Assembly: GCF_005116675.2 (NCBI RefSeq)
Contig: NZ_CP050699.1
Coordinates: forward strand, 2,689,001 to 2,753,000
Source of the DNA: Desulfosediminicola ganghwensis
Lineage (GTDB): Bacteria > Desulfobacterota > Desulfobulbia > Desulfobulbales > Desulfocapsaceae
Reading direction: 5' to 3'
DNA: 64,000 nucleotides
Of the stretch, positions 37,522-45,737 are shown in pieces. The notes below the pieces were generated by a model. That model saw nothing but the letters and a program-made list of their open reading frames with translations. It was not told where the DNA came from and made no database searches. Made by a program: the position numbers and the translations under genes. The number at the start of each line of letters is the position of its first letter. Within the stretch, counting starts at the first letter, position 1.

Positions 37522-38652
37522 CTATTTGTTGTCCCGCATCATGTCGACGAAACGGTCAAAGAGATAAAGAGAATCGTGTGGACCTGGGGCATGTTCCGGA
37601 TGGTACTGAACTGAAAACGCAGGGTGCTTTTTGTGGCGCATACCCTCGCAGCTGTTGTCGTTGAGATTGATATGGGTAAGTTCAACCTCATCTGAATTGA
37701 GGCTGTCCATATCAACACAGAAGCCATGATTCTGGGCAGTAATTTCAACATGGCCGGTGGTCAGGTCTTTTACGGGCTGGTTACCGCCACGATGTCCGAA
37801 TTTGAGCTTGAAGGTTGAACCTCCGTAGGCCAGGCTGAGCATCTGGTGGCCGAGGCAGATGCCAAAGATCGGTTTCTTGCCGAGCAGTGTTCTCAGGGTA
37901 TCCACAACTCCTTCAACGCCTTCCGGGTCACCGGGGCCGTTGGAAAGGAAGATGCCGTCAGGAGCCATGTCGAGCACGGTCTGGGCGTCTGTGGTAGCCG
38001 GCACAACCTGAAGCTTGCAGCCACGCTCCGTCAGTTCTCTGAGCTGGTTGTATTTGAGGCCGAAATCGAAAGCCACAACTTTGAAAGGCTCATTGCTGGT
38101 GGTGCAGTCAGCGGTTTCAAAATTAGTGCCGGGTACAGGTTTGTTATCAGCCCAGCCATATGGCTCGGTACAACTCACACGCTTAACCATGTCCTGGCCA
38201 ACGAGGCCGGACCATTCACCGGCTCGACGAATCAGTGATTCCGGGTCTAGATCTTCAGTGGATACGATGCACTTCATGGCACCGACAGTACGGATGTGCT
38301 TCACCAGGGCGCGGGTATCAAATCCATGTACGCCAAGTACATCGTGCTCTTTAAGGAAATCTGCGAGTGTTGCGGTGGATCGGAAGTTAGATGGAACCGG
38401 ATTATACTCTTTCATCAGAAAGGCTTTAGGGTGAACCTTAGATGATTCCATATCTTCAGGGTTAACACCGTAATTGCCGATGAGGGGGTAGGTCATGGTG
38501 ACCAGCTGGCCGGTATAGGAGGGATCAGTAAGAACTTCCTGATAGCCGCTCATAGAGGTGTTGAAGACAATCTCACCGATGGCTTCGCCAGCGCCGGTGA
38601 AGGATTGTCCCTCAAAGATTGTCCCGTCTTCCAGGGCGATGAGTACTTTCAT
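37522..38652 (-). CDS. carA: Carbamoyl-phosphate synthase small subunit (glutaminase)
   Basis: The 376-residue subunit hydrolyses glutamine and passes ammonia to CarB. ATG 38652 (MKVLIALEDGTIFEGQSF) fits the family N-terminus and has AGGA upstream; the open frame reaching 38739 adds 29 residues unlike CarA. The class I glutamine amidotransferase site is FGICLGHQML, with the catalytic His/Glu in QYHPEHAPGPHD. It is the first gene of the carAB unit, with a leader of about 200 bases from a good promoter. Confidence 0.96.
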   Translation of the reverse strand: MKVLIALEDGTIFEGQSFTGAGEAIGEIVFNTSMSGYQEVLTDPSYTGQLVTMTYPLIGNYGVNPEDMESSKVHPKAFLMKEYNPVPSNFRSTATLADFLKEHDVLGVHGFDTRALVKHIRTVGAMKCIVSTEDLDPESLIRRAGEWSGLVGQDMVKRVSCTEPYGWADNKPVPGTNFETADCTTSNEPFKVVAFDFGLKYNQLRELTERGCKLQVVPATTDAQTVLDMAPDGIFLSNGPGDPEGVEGVVDTLRTLLGKKPIFGICLGHQMLSLAYGGSTFKLKFGHRGGNQPVKDLTTGHVEITAQNHGFCVDMDSLNSDEVELTHINLNDNSCEGMRHKKHPAFSVQYHPEHAPGPHDSLYLFDRFVDMMRDNK

Positions 38653-39052
38653 TCTATAGTATCCTTTTTTTTCTGTACCTGTGCCGATGTGATAGTACCT
38701 TAAGGCATCTGCAGGATGAGTGAAGATGTGCTTGACCAATTAGCGCATTTGCTGCGGATCTGACACATTACCTGCGGTGCAGGCGTGGTTGTGCGGGTGG
38801 CTGGCAGCATGGGTGCATACTCACAGTACCCGATGCAGGTCTCAGGGCGCGCAGAAAAACTGTAATGTATAACCCGTTATGACAGATTTAGTCAAGAGTA
38901 AAGGCCGGTGCGTGTCATCGCCCAGCGATGCAATTACCATGGTCTATGCGGAAAATGGTAGCTAAACGCATATCTCGTCGGGTGCTTCACATTATTCATG
39001 CAAAGAGTTCAACAAACCAAATTAAGTTTAAGTTCAATTTGGGAGAAGGGAA
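38653..39052. other. Intergenic stretch between carA and the SDR gene
   Basis: This divergent control region has the carA promoter and leader in its left two thirds. I looked for a PyrR-type or pyrimidine attenuator hairpin with T tract and for a short leader peptide and saw neither clearly. The right part (38900-39052) presumably contains the promoter of the SDR gene. Confidence 0.5.
38866..38895 (-). promoter_or_regulatory. Promoter of carAB
   Basis: On the minus strand TTGACT (38895-38890), 18 bases, TATACA (38871-38866). The message would begin near 38859 and have a leader of about 200 bases before carA. Confidence 0.55.
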
Positions 39053-39796
39053 ATGGAAAAAACGCTTGCAGGAAAAGTGGCAATTGTAACGGGCGGTTCA
39101 CGTGGCATAGGCAGGCAGATAGCATTGAAACTGGGCCGGATGGGCACCAACGTCAGTGTTAATTATGCACAGAGCAAAGGACAGGCTGAAGAGGTTGTGC
39201 AGGAACTCGCCCAGGAGGGTGTACAGGGTGTGGCCATACAGGCGGATATGAAGAAAGTGTCGCAGATCAGAGAACTCTTTCAATCTTCTGTCAAAGAATT
39301 CGGCAGGTTGGATATACTGATTAATAACGCCGGGATGTTGCTGAATACACCAGTTATCGAAATGGATGAGGAAAGCTATGAAGAATTGATGGATCTGAAC
39401 CTGAAGAGTGTCTTTTTCGCCTGTCAGGAAGCTGCAAAAACCATGGCGGATGGTGGTCGTATAATAAACATCACATCCACCGTGACAAAAATGCTGCTTC
39501 CGACCTACGGTGCATATGCAGCAAGCAAGGGCGCAGTTGATCAGCTGACCCGGGTGCTGGCAAAGGAACTGGGGAACAGGCAGATCACAGTCAATTCTCT
39601 CTCCCCCGGGCCGGTCGATACCGAGCTGTTTCGGAAAGGCAAGAGCGAAGAGCAGATTGTGCAGATGGCAGCAATGTCAGCCCTTGGCAGAATCGGGACC
39701 CCAGGTGACATCGCGGACGCGGTGTCTCTCTTGGTCAGGGAGGAGGCTGGCTGGATATCAGGACAGCAGATATGCGCCAACGGCGGCATGGCCTAA
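39053..39796 (+). CDS. Short-chain dehydrogenase/reductase (FabG-like)
   Basis: This 247-residue NAD(P)-dependent oxidoreductase has the cofactor motif TGGSRGIGRQIA at residues 14-25, NNAG at about 91-94 and the catalytic YAASKGA, with the catalytic Ser in NITSTV. GRIGTPGDIADAVSLLVREEAGWISGQ near the C-terminus is typical of 3-oxoacyl reductases and related dehydrogenases. No fatty acid synthesis genes are adjacent, so it is probably not the housekeeping FabG. GGGAGAAGG precedes the start. An inverted-repeat element begins directly at its stop codon. Confidence 0.88.
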   Translation: MEKTLAGKVAIVTGGSRGIGRQIALKLGRMGTNVSVNYAQSKGQAEEVVQELAQEGVQGVAIQADMKKVSQIRELFQSSVKEFGRLDILINNAGMLLNTPVIEMDEESYEELMDLNLKSVFFACQEAAKTMADGGRIINITSTVTKMLLPTYGAYAASKGAVDQLTRVLAKELGNRQITVNSLSPGPVDTELFRKGKSEEQIVQMAAMSALGRIGTPGDIADAVSLLVREEAGWISGQQICANGGMA

Positions 39797-39905
39797 AATT
39801 TTGCGGGCTGAAATGTCCGTGTGCCGCGTTATAGAAGGCTCGCGGTATGAAAGATACAGCTTCGCCCTCTATGCCTTGCCCACGAACATTTCAGCCCGCA
39901 AAATT
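39797..39905. repeat. 109-bp element with 20-bp perfect terminal inverted repeats
   Basis: AATTTTGCGGGCTGAAATGT (39797-39816) matches the reverse complement of 39886-39905 exactly; one mismatch further, CGTG/CACG continues the pairing. The interior can fold too (CCGCG/CGCGG, GAAG/CTTC). It starts at the base after the SDR stop codon. It could be a miniature inverted-repeat element or a REP-like unit; no target duplication was evident. Confidence 0.65.
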
Positions 39906-39947
39906 CCCACAGCAGAAATGAGCTGAGCGGCGTAGAACTGTAGTTTA

Positions 39948-40138
39948 GAAGTTGGAAGTTGGAAGTTGGACGTTGGACGTAACTGCGGGTAGGTGGAAGG
40001 CCGGTTGTAAAATGATCGGCCTTTCGCTATTGAGTTAAATGTTTGACAAGGTGAAAGAAATAGTTCCAAGGGCGTTATTTTCTTGACACTAAACCCGCAT
40101 TACCTCACTCTTATACGTCCCACGTCCCACGTCCCACA
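39948..40138. repeat. Two heptad tandem arrays in inverted orientation around a hairpin
   Basis: GAAGTTG repeated three times, then GACGTTG and GACGTAA, runs from 39948 to 39980 on the plus strand. ACGTCCC repeated three times runs from 40115 to 40135; read on the minus strand it has the related period TGGGACG. Just inside, TGCGGGT (39984-39990) faces ACCCGCA (40093-40099), and AAGGCCG/CGGCCTT (39997-40003/40017-40023) forms a hairpin. The whole is roughly palindromic. Confidence 0.6.
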
Positions 40139-40144
40139 CAATAA

Positions 40145-40184
40145 AAACAAAAAAAGCCGCAATCGAAAAATTCCGATTGCGGCT
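40145..40184 (-). terminator. Terminator of the SLOG-like gene
   Basis: AGCCGCAATCG and CGATTGCGGCT form an 11-bp stem around AAAAATTC. On the minus strand it is followed by a long T tract (AAACAAAAAAAG on the plus strand). It is an excellent intrinsic terminator 30 bases beyond the stop codon. Confidence 0.9.
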
Positions 40185-40213
40185 GAACAGACTATCTAGC
40201 TTTTTTTTAAAAA

Positions 40214-40765
40214 CTATTCGCCAAACGAATCGGTGAAGAGTTTTTGAATTGCATCGCGTCCTGCATCGTTGAGGTAACGGGTACCTGAGCCGACAAAGGT
40301 ATCATATTCGATCTTCGGGGTATCTTCTGCCCAGCCGTTGTCTTTCCAGCTGAACCACTGTTTCTTGGGTTGATCAAATACATGGAGCGGACGGTTGAAC
40401 ATCTTGGCAAGCTCAACAGCCCAGCCGGTACCGCCTTTAACTGAGCCATCGTCCTGAATTGATCCGATTACGAATACCTGATGACCGCTGTTGACCATAT
40501 GGAATATGGTTTGCAGAACTTTGCGGATTTTTTCAGTTTCGTAGTAGGTGCGATTCAGCATTCTGGAGGCGAGTTCCATGCTGATATCGCCGCGCTCAAG
40601 TTCTTCCTGGCTGAGAATGGTAACGTTTCTGTCGCGGGCAAGTTTATGTCCTTCAAACGAGTAAATGACCTCGTTGACGCCATACTGCTCTGCTGTTTCA
40701 CCAAAGGTCTCCTCAGCACCTTTCAGCCCACTGCTGTACAGTGTGCACTTGTCTTTAATCATCAT
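40214..40765 (-). CDS. Conserved protein, possible SLOG/LOG-like nucleotide-binding fold
   Basis: This 183-residue cytoplasmic protein has no signal peptide or membrane segment, and I do not recognise a named family. The segment HQVFVIGSIQDDGSVKGGTGWAVELA (about residues 93-118) has a strand, a glycine-rich loop and a helix, as in Rossmann-like SLOG/LOG proteins. PLHVFDQPKKQWFSW and the ending YDTFVGSGTRYL suggest another strand-loop pair. The fold call is by eye. It is monocistronic, with a good start (AAGGAG upstream) and its own terminator. Confidence 0.7.
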   Translation of the reverse strand: MMIKDKCTLYSSGLKGAEETFGETAEQYGVNEVIYSFEGHKLARDRNVTILSQEELERGDISMELASRMLNRTYYETEKIRKVLQTIFHMVNSGHQVFVIGSIQDDGSVKGGTGWAVELAKMFNRPLHVFDQPKKQWFSWKDNGWAEDTPKIEYDTFVGSGTRYLNDAGRDAIQKLFTDSFGE

Positions 40766-40865
40766 AAGACTCCTTGTGTGACTCTGGGTTAATTATTGAC
40801 GAGTGGGTCAATTTAAATACATGCTACCGGACAAAGGCAATATCGACGATAGTTTTCTTACTAAA

Positions 40866-41840
40866 TTATACTTTTTTCATACCCTTGAGGAACACTCGCC
40901 AGGGGGCGGGATAGCCCTCGATCGTCAGATTCCGGTTAGCCGGATCAATGAAATCGGAGTAGGATTCGAATTCCATCCAATCGGTTTGCCGTTGTTCTTC
41001 ACTGCTCATAGGGTGCGAGCACAATAGCTCAATGTCGACAAAACCGGCCTTTTGCATCCAGTTATAGATGCAACTACCGGTGGGGACAAAATATGTACCT
41101 GGGACCTTGGCGTAGGTCTTTTCTGGGAAAAGAGCGTAGGGTTCATCCCCGGGTATGGCCTGGGACTCGAGAAGCAGGCTGCCACCTGGCTTGAGCGAGG
41201 TGAGGATGTCGCGCAGGGTATCGATGGGGGATGGCCTGTGGTAGATAATTCCCATCAGGAATACCGCATCAAAACTGCCAGGGAATAAGTTCAGGTGCTC
41301 GACTCCCAGCAGGTCAATTGCCAGGTTGTCGGTCCCGGCCATGTTTTTCAGGGAATTAAAACAGTAGTAGTGTTGTACGGATGGTTCAAGACCGAGCACA
41401 AAGGCGGGTTGCAAATGGGCCATACGGAACATGTAATAGCCGTTATTGCAGCCTATATCCGCGATGACCTTGCCTTTCAGATCCGGCAATTTTTCTTCCA
41501 GCCTTTGCCACTTGCGTTCACTGCGCCACTCCGCATCCACGTCTATGCCAAAGATGGAAAAGGGGCCTTTGCGCCAGGGCATGAATTGCTTGAGTTGGTC
41601 CCGGATATGCTGCTGCTCCTCACCGGAGACTTCGTCGGCGGTGCCTATGGTGACAGTTCCCGAGCCAAAATCCGTGTGGGAGGCACTGTATTCGGAAAGG
41701 GCCAGATAAGGATTTCTGTACCTCAAAAAGCCTTTCTTCTGCTGATTGACCCAGCTTTGCCGCTCATTGTGGCAGGCAAGTATTTCCTTGTGCCGGACAT
41801 CAGCCGGCAGCATTTCAAGAAGTTGTTCTATGTTCAGCAT
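40866..41840 (-). CDS. cmoB: tRNA U34 carboxymethyltransferase CmoB
   Basis: The 324-residue enzyme transfers the carboxymethyl group of carboxy-SAM to 5-hydroxyuridine at the wobble position of tRNAs, making cmo5U. The class I methyltransferase motif GKVIADIGCNNGYYMFRM (about residues 123-140) and the family marker FLMGIIYHRPSPIDTL are clear, and the N-terminal WRKGPFSIFGIDVDAEWRS region is typical. It lies 24 bases downstream of cmoA, its obligate cofactor supplier. Confidence 0.95.
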   Translation of the reverse strand: MLNIEQLLEMLPADVRHKEILACHNERQSWVNQQKKGFLRYRNPYLALSEYSASHTDFGSGTVTIGTADEVSGEEQQHIRDQLKQFMPWRKGPFSIFGIDVDAEWRSERKWQRLEEKLPDLKGKVIADIGCNNGYYMFRMAHLQPAFVLGLEPSVQHYYCFNSLKNMAGTDNLAIDLLGVEHLNLFPGSFDAVFLMGIIYHRPSPIDTLRDILTSLKPGGSLLLESQAIPGDEPYALFPEKTYAKVPGTYFVPTGSCIYNWMQKAGFVDIELLCSHPMSSEEQRQTDWMEFESYSDFIDPANRNLTIEGYPAPWRVFLKGMKKV

Positions 41841-41864
41841 GAAATTCTATACGTTTGAGGCAGA

Positions 41865-42602
41865 TCAGGAGGGCTTGACAGCTACAAAGGAGGCAAAATT
41901 AAACCACTGGAAATAGGTCTCCACCGTACTGAAACCCACGTGCTTCAGCATGTCTTTATTCTCCTCAGGAGAGAAGGGGATCAGTACATTTTCCAGGGCT
42001 TCCCGCTTCCTTGATATCTCTAACTCCGAGTACCCTTTTGATTTTTTGTAATTATGGTAAATATCGATGTATTCGCGATTCAACCTTCTGTCATGGGAGA
42101 TGATCTTTTCACTCAGTAAAAGTACTCCACCGGGGCGTAGCGACTCAAAAAGGGTACGCAGGAAGGCTTCCCGTTTCAAGGGGCGAATAAATTGCAACGT
42201 GTAGTTCAGTATAAATGCCCCGGCATCCTGATGCTGCATTTTGGTGATGTCTTCCTTGAAAAAGCTGAGCTGGTCCTGCTTGGAGTACAGCTCAGCTTTG
42301 AGTCGTGCTTTTTCAAGCATGGCCTCGGAGCTGTCAATACCGACGAAATTCAATCCCTTTTCTTCAAGCTGGCGGCTGAATTCCAGCAAGGTGGTGCCGG
42401 TGGAGCAACCAAGGTCGTAGACCGTATCGCCGCTGTGCAAAAAGACATCGAGTAAGCGGGCTGATGAGTGTATGACCTCCTGGTAGAACGGTATTGAACG
42501 ATCGAGCATATCGTCAAAGACTTCGACGACCCTTTCATTAAAGACAAAATCTTCCTGAACGGTATCGACCTTAAATAACTTGTCGCGGGATGGTTTACTC
42601 AT
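41865..42602 (-). CDS. cmoA: Carboxy-S-adenosyl-L-methionine synthase CmoA
   Basis: The 245-residue enzyme makes carboxy-SAM from SAM and prephenate for CmoB. FNERVVEVFDDMLDRSIPFY near the N-terminus and the SAM motif VYDLGCSTGTTLLEF are characteristic, as is FILNYTLQFIRP. It is the first of the cmoA-cmoB pair. Both genes are complete, so cmo5U tRNA modification is expected in this organism. Confidence 0.95.
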   Translation of the reverse strand: MSKPSRDKLFKVDTVQEDFVFNERVVEVFDDMLDRSIPFYQEVIHSSARLLDVFLHSGDTVYDLGCSTGTTLLEFSRQLEEKGLNFVGIDSSEAMLEKARLKAELYSKQDQLSFFKEDITKMQHQDAGAFILNYTLQFIRPLKREAFLRTLFESLRPGGVLLLSEKIISHDRRLNREYIDIYHNYKKSKGYSELEISRKREALENVLIPFSPEENKDMLKHVGFSTVETYFQWFNFASFVAVKPS

Positions 42603-42672
42603 TGTCTGCCAACCTGTGCTGCCTGTAACAATATATTGAAATACAAATCAATTCGTTCGTATCTTTCGACTG

Positions 42673-43044
42673 CTATTTTTTATACCACTTACCGCTGCCA
42701 TCCTGGAACCAGTGACCGGCCTGGCCGATTTCAGCGATACGTTTTGCCCGGCGTTCGCCAACAAGTGTGGCGGACACGCCTTCTTTTTTGGATATTGCTG
42801 CGTAAACTTTGCTGCGATCCTGATTTTCAGCGTTGACGGTGGCCTGCTCTGGCTTGTTACCGCTACGATACTCGAGCAGTCCCTTATTATTTTCGCCTAT
42901 GGTGCCCTGATCTTTCAAGGCGGTTATAGTCGGAAGGCGGGAGGCCATTCGATCTTTGATCGAAGCTGCAAGCACAGTAGTACTGCCGATAGCGAGAGCG
43001 AAAAGTATAAGCAGAATAGGGAGAAATGTGAATTTTTTGCGCAT
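42673..43044 (-). CDS. ydbL: YdbL-family periplasmic protein (DUF1318)
   Basis: This 123-residue protein starts at ATG 43044, with GAGGAT upstream, and has a signal peptide ending near VLAA (about residue 28). The mature part carries KDRMASRLPTITALKDQGTIGENNKGLLEYR and KVYAAISKKEGVSATLVGERRA, the recognisable YdbL pattern. In E. coli YdbL is encoded with ydbH and ynbE and acts in the periplasm to assist or moderate the YdbH-YnbE bridge. Here the order ydbH-ynbE-ydbL is the same. Confidence 0.88.
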   Translation of the reverse strand: MRKKFTFLPILLILFALAIGSTTVLAASIKDRMASRLPTITALKDQGTIGENNKGLLEYRSGNKPEQATVNAENQDRSKVYAAISKKEGVSATLVGERRAKRIAEIGQAGHWFQDGSGKWYKK

Positions 43045-43080
43045 GATAATCCTCAACGTGTGTCTGATTGGTGTTATCTG

Positions 43081-43278
43081 TTACTCCGCCTGCAAGTCGT
43101 CGAGATCGGAGAAGAAGTCATCCAGTGCCCGGTCAACTTTGACGTTGACATCAATGGTGATATGAATGGGTTTAATTTCTACGGGTTTCACTTCCACTTC
43201 ATGCCTGGTGCAGGATACTGCTAAAAGCAGTGTTGCCGCTAGACAACCTTTGAGGAGAGTGGTAGAGATGCTGTTCAT
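43081..43278 (-). CDS. ynbE: YnbE-like outer membrane lipoprotein
   Basis: This 65-residue lipoprotein has a lipobox ending in VSC (Cys23). The mature part TRHEVEVKPVEIKPIHITIDVNVKVDRALDDFF is a run of beta strand with the family pattern I-T-I-x-hydrophobic-N-hydrophobic-K-V. In E. coli YnbE joins the C-terminal end of YdbH to complete an inner-to-outer-membrane bridge. Its start overlaps the ydbH stop (TAATG), which couples the two. Confidence 0.85.
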   Translation of the reverse strand: MNSISTTLLKGCLAATLLLAVSCTRHEVEVKPVEIKPIHITIDVNVKVDRALDDFFSDLDDLQAE

Positions 43279-45737
43279 TACATGTTCTCCATGATTTTTT
43301 GAAGATTCTGGCCGTACTTGAGCATCTGGGCAAAAGGCAGATGAAAATTTACGTCCAGCCGTATTGGATGCTGTATCCCGGCCCCTTCCATTTTCACCAG
43401 TTGCCCTTTTTTATACCCGTATGGGAGAGGATTGGCAGGCTTGCCGTCGATTTGCATGGCTATCAGCAGGTCTTCGCCTTTGGTGTTAAAAGTTAGCTTG
43501 GTCCAGTTGTAGGAAAAATTTTCCATGGACTGGAGAGAATAATCAAGATAGGCGGATTGCCCCATGTCTCCCATTCCCTGACGCAGCATTGACGTGTTGC
43601 TGAGCCTCACTATACCACTATCGCCTGGCGTGGAAAACAGAAAACCATCGTCGAAAATAATCTCTTTTTCTGAGTAATATATGGGGAGTCGGCCGTTGAG
43701 GGAACCATTGCCGCCTGCCTCGGATATACCCAGTTGCCCGAGCAGTTCCGAGAATTGCAGTCGGTCGCAGTAGAGTACCGTCGAAATTTCAGGATCGTTG
43801 ATGGAAAAACGGAGGCTGCCGCTTTCCACCTTGCCGCTGCACCAGGTAAAGCGGCTCTTCTCGATAAAGATGGTCTGGGAATCCTCGAGATGAAAGGTTA
43901 TCAGGCCATTGGTGAGTTTGATATTGCCGGCCTCCAGGTTATTTATGCGGAGCTGCTGGCTGGGGCTGCTGGCGAAATTGGCAAAGCCTGGAAAGGTCAG
44001 TTCACTGTTTATGCCGCTGAGTTTGAGTTTGTCGTCCCCCGTGGTGACTTCGCCATCTTTGATCTGTAGCTGCAGATTCCAATTTGTTTGTCTCGGCACG
44101 ACCTCAATCTTGGCCTGTGCAGCAAGTTTACCTTCAAATTCGAGCCCTTCAGGGAGAGGGATAAAAGAGGGGAGGCTGTCAGTATTGACTGATTGTTCCT
44201 CGAGCTTGAGACTGGCCTGAATGTCAAAGGTCGGAGAGATGGTTGCCTCAAAATTGAGATTGAGAGGGTTGGCTAAAAGGGATGTTACAGAGCCACTGAG
44301 CCGAATGGATTGCCCTCTCTGTGCCACATTGGCATGAAGCCTGGCCATGCGCTCATCTCTGTACAACAGGGAACCGATACTGATAGTACCGGGCGTCAGC
44401 GCCCTCTCGGCAATGCCATTTACCCCGGTGAGCGAATACGATATCGCTGCCTGGACGTCGCTGCCTTTTAGCTCCAGCTCCGGGATCGTGAAAGAACTGA
44501 GTTTAAAACTGTTTTCCAGATGAATTTTTCCCCTATCAAGAACTATCTCGGAAATGAGTCGGTACTTCCCCAGTTCGAGGTGCTTTTTCGCCTGTTGTCC
44601 AGCAAAAGCAATTCGCTGATAATCTCCGGATAAGGTTATGCCACCAGAATAATTTTTGCCGTCAGGGCCGAGTGTCATGCTGAGCGAGATCGGCTGCTCA
44701 AACATGTCTGAAGTGATCTCGCCCTGGCCTGTGAGTTGAACTTCGGCCGGAACCATTATCCCCGAGAGTGCAAGATTGGCCGGCAGGGGTGAGAGTGCCG
44801 AAAGGTTGGTAATTGTATAGTGTAGCTGTTCGGAGTTACCTGCAAGATCAAACTGGAGGGGCTTTGCATCAGAGAGGAGGGTGATATCGCCATCTGCGAG
44901 TAAAAAATCTGAAACCTGCAGCTGTGCTTCTATATTTTCAAGTGAGCTTGAGCTGGTGTGAAATTCTGCCGAACCATTCAGATAGCCGGAGCCGCGCAAC
45001 CTTAAACTCTCTTCCCTTGCCCCAAAATCAGCCGCCATGGAAGCGAGCTGCCCAAGGTCCTTCAGCTCAATGGAAAAGTCCAGGGAATGGATATCCTGAT
45101 TGATATCTATCGAGGCAGATGCCGAACCGGTTACGTTGCCTTGTGATTGCAAATTGATAGTGATCTTGTCGAGAACAGTTTTCTGTTCCGTCGCAATGAA
45201 AGATGGTTTGATGTGACCATCAATAACCACAAGCTGTCCGGGGCGGTCCTGTTGGTCAAAGAATATCTGGCAATTACGAACGTCAATTGTGGAGATGGTG
45301 AATGGAAGAATGGTTGATAAATCAAAGGCAGCATTTTCAGCAGGAACCTTGTCGTGAGCGGTATCGATCGAAAAACCTTGTAAGCTGAGTTTACCATTCT
45401 CGGTACCCAGGTGGAGCAGGGCGCCATCGATGAGGATGGATTCGATCGTACCCTTAACAGCCTTAAGAGGATTGAAAGTAATTTCGAAGCGCGATACCGA
45501 AAGGGATTGCCTGCTCTTATCGCCTAAAGCGAGGTTGCCGGTAAGCGATGTGGGGGATAACGATTGGATATGAACGCTGAGCTGGTTAAAACCATGTTTT
45601 TGGAGTACTGACGGAATAATATAGGTGTTCAGCAAGAAAGGCAGCGAGCAAAAGAGCAACCAACTGATAAGCAGTAGCCCAATTGGCACGGTTGCTAAGG
45701 CTTTATAAAACTTCCGGGAAGAATAGAATCGGCTCAT
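43278..45737 (-). CDS. ydbH: YdbH-like AsmA-family intermembrane lipid-transfer protein
   Basis: The 819-residue protein has an N-terminal membrane anchor (about residues 15-38, PIGLLLISWLLFCSLPFLLN) followed by a long periplasmic region made almost wholly of beta strands. SLSVSRFEITFNPLKAVKGTIESILIDGALL near the start is AsmA-like, and the C-terminal part matches the YdbH (dicarboxylate-transport-annotated) domain. In E. coli YdbH, TamB and YhdP are redundant bridges that move phospholipids to the outer membrane. It is somewhat shorter than the E. coli protein (879). It is the first gene of its operon. Confidence 0.85.
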   Translation of the reverse strand: MSRFYSSRKFYKALATVPIGLLLISWLLFCSLPFLLNTYIIPSVLQKHGFNQLSVHIQSLSPTSLTGNLALGDKSRQSLSVSRFEITFNPLKAVKGTIESILIDGALLHLGTENGKLSLQGFSIDTAHDKVPAENAAFDLSTILPFTISTIDVRNCQIFFDQQDRPGQLVVIDGHIKPSFIATEQKTVLDKITINLQSQGNVTGSASASIDINQDIHSLDFSIELKDLGQLASMAADFGAREESLRLRGSGYLNGSAEFHTSSSSLENIEAQLQVSDFLLADGDITLLSDAKPLQFDLAGNSEQLHYTITNLSALSPLPANLALSGIMVPAEVQLTGQGEITSDMFEQPISLSMTLGPDGKNYSGGITLSGDYQRIAFAGQQAKKHLELGKYRLISEIVLDRGKIHLENSFKLSSFTIPELELKGSDVQAAISYSLTGVNGIAERALTPGTISIGSLLYRDERMARLHANVAQRGQSIRLSGSVTSLLANPLNLNFEATISPTFDIQASLKLEEQSVNTDSLPSFIPLPEGLEFEGKLAAQAKIEVVPRQTNWNLQLQIKDGEVTTGDDKLKLSGINSELTFPGFANFASSPSQQLRINNLEAGNIKLTNGLITFHLEDSQTIFIEKSRFTWCSGKVESGSLRFSINDPEISTVLYCDRLQFSELLGQLGISEAGGNGSLNGRLPIYYSEKEIIFDDGFLFSTPGDSGIVRLSNTSMLRQGMGDMGQSAYLDYSLQSMENFSYNWTKLTFNTKGEDLLIAMQIDGKPANPLPYGYKKGQLVKMEGAGIQHPIRLDVNFHLPFAQMLKYGQNLQKIMENM

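Noticed and set aside
38653-38860. carA leader considered as a pyrimidine attenuator or riboswitch
   Set aside because: No terminator hairpin with T tract and no PyrR-type anti-antiterminator sequence was seen in the leader.
39948-40138. Repeat arrays considered as a CRISPR
   Set aside because: Repeats are seven bases long and contiguous, without spacers, and no cas genes are near.
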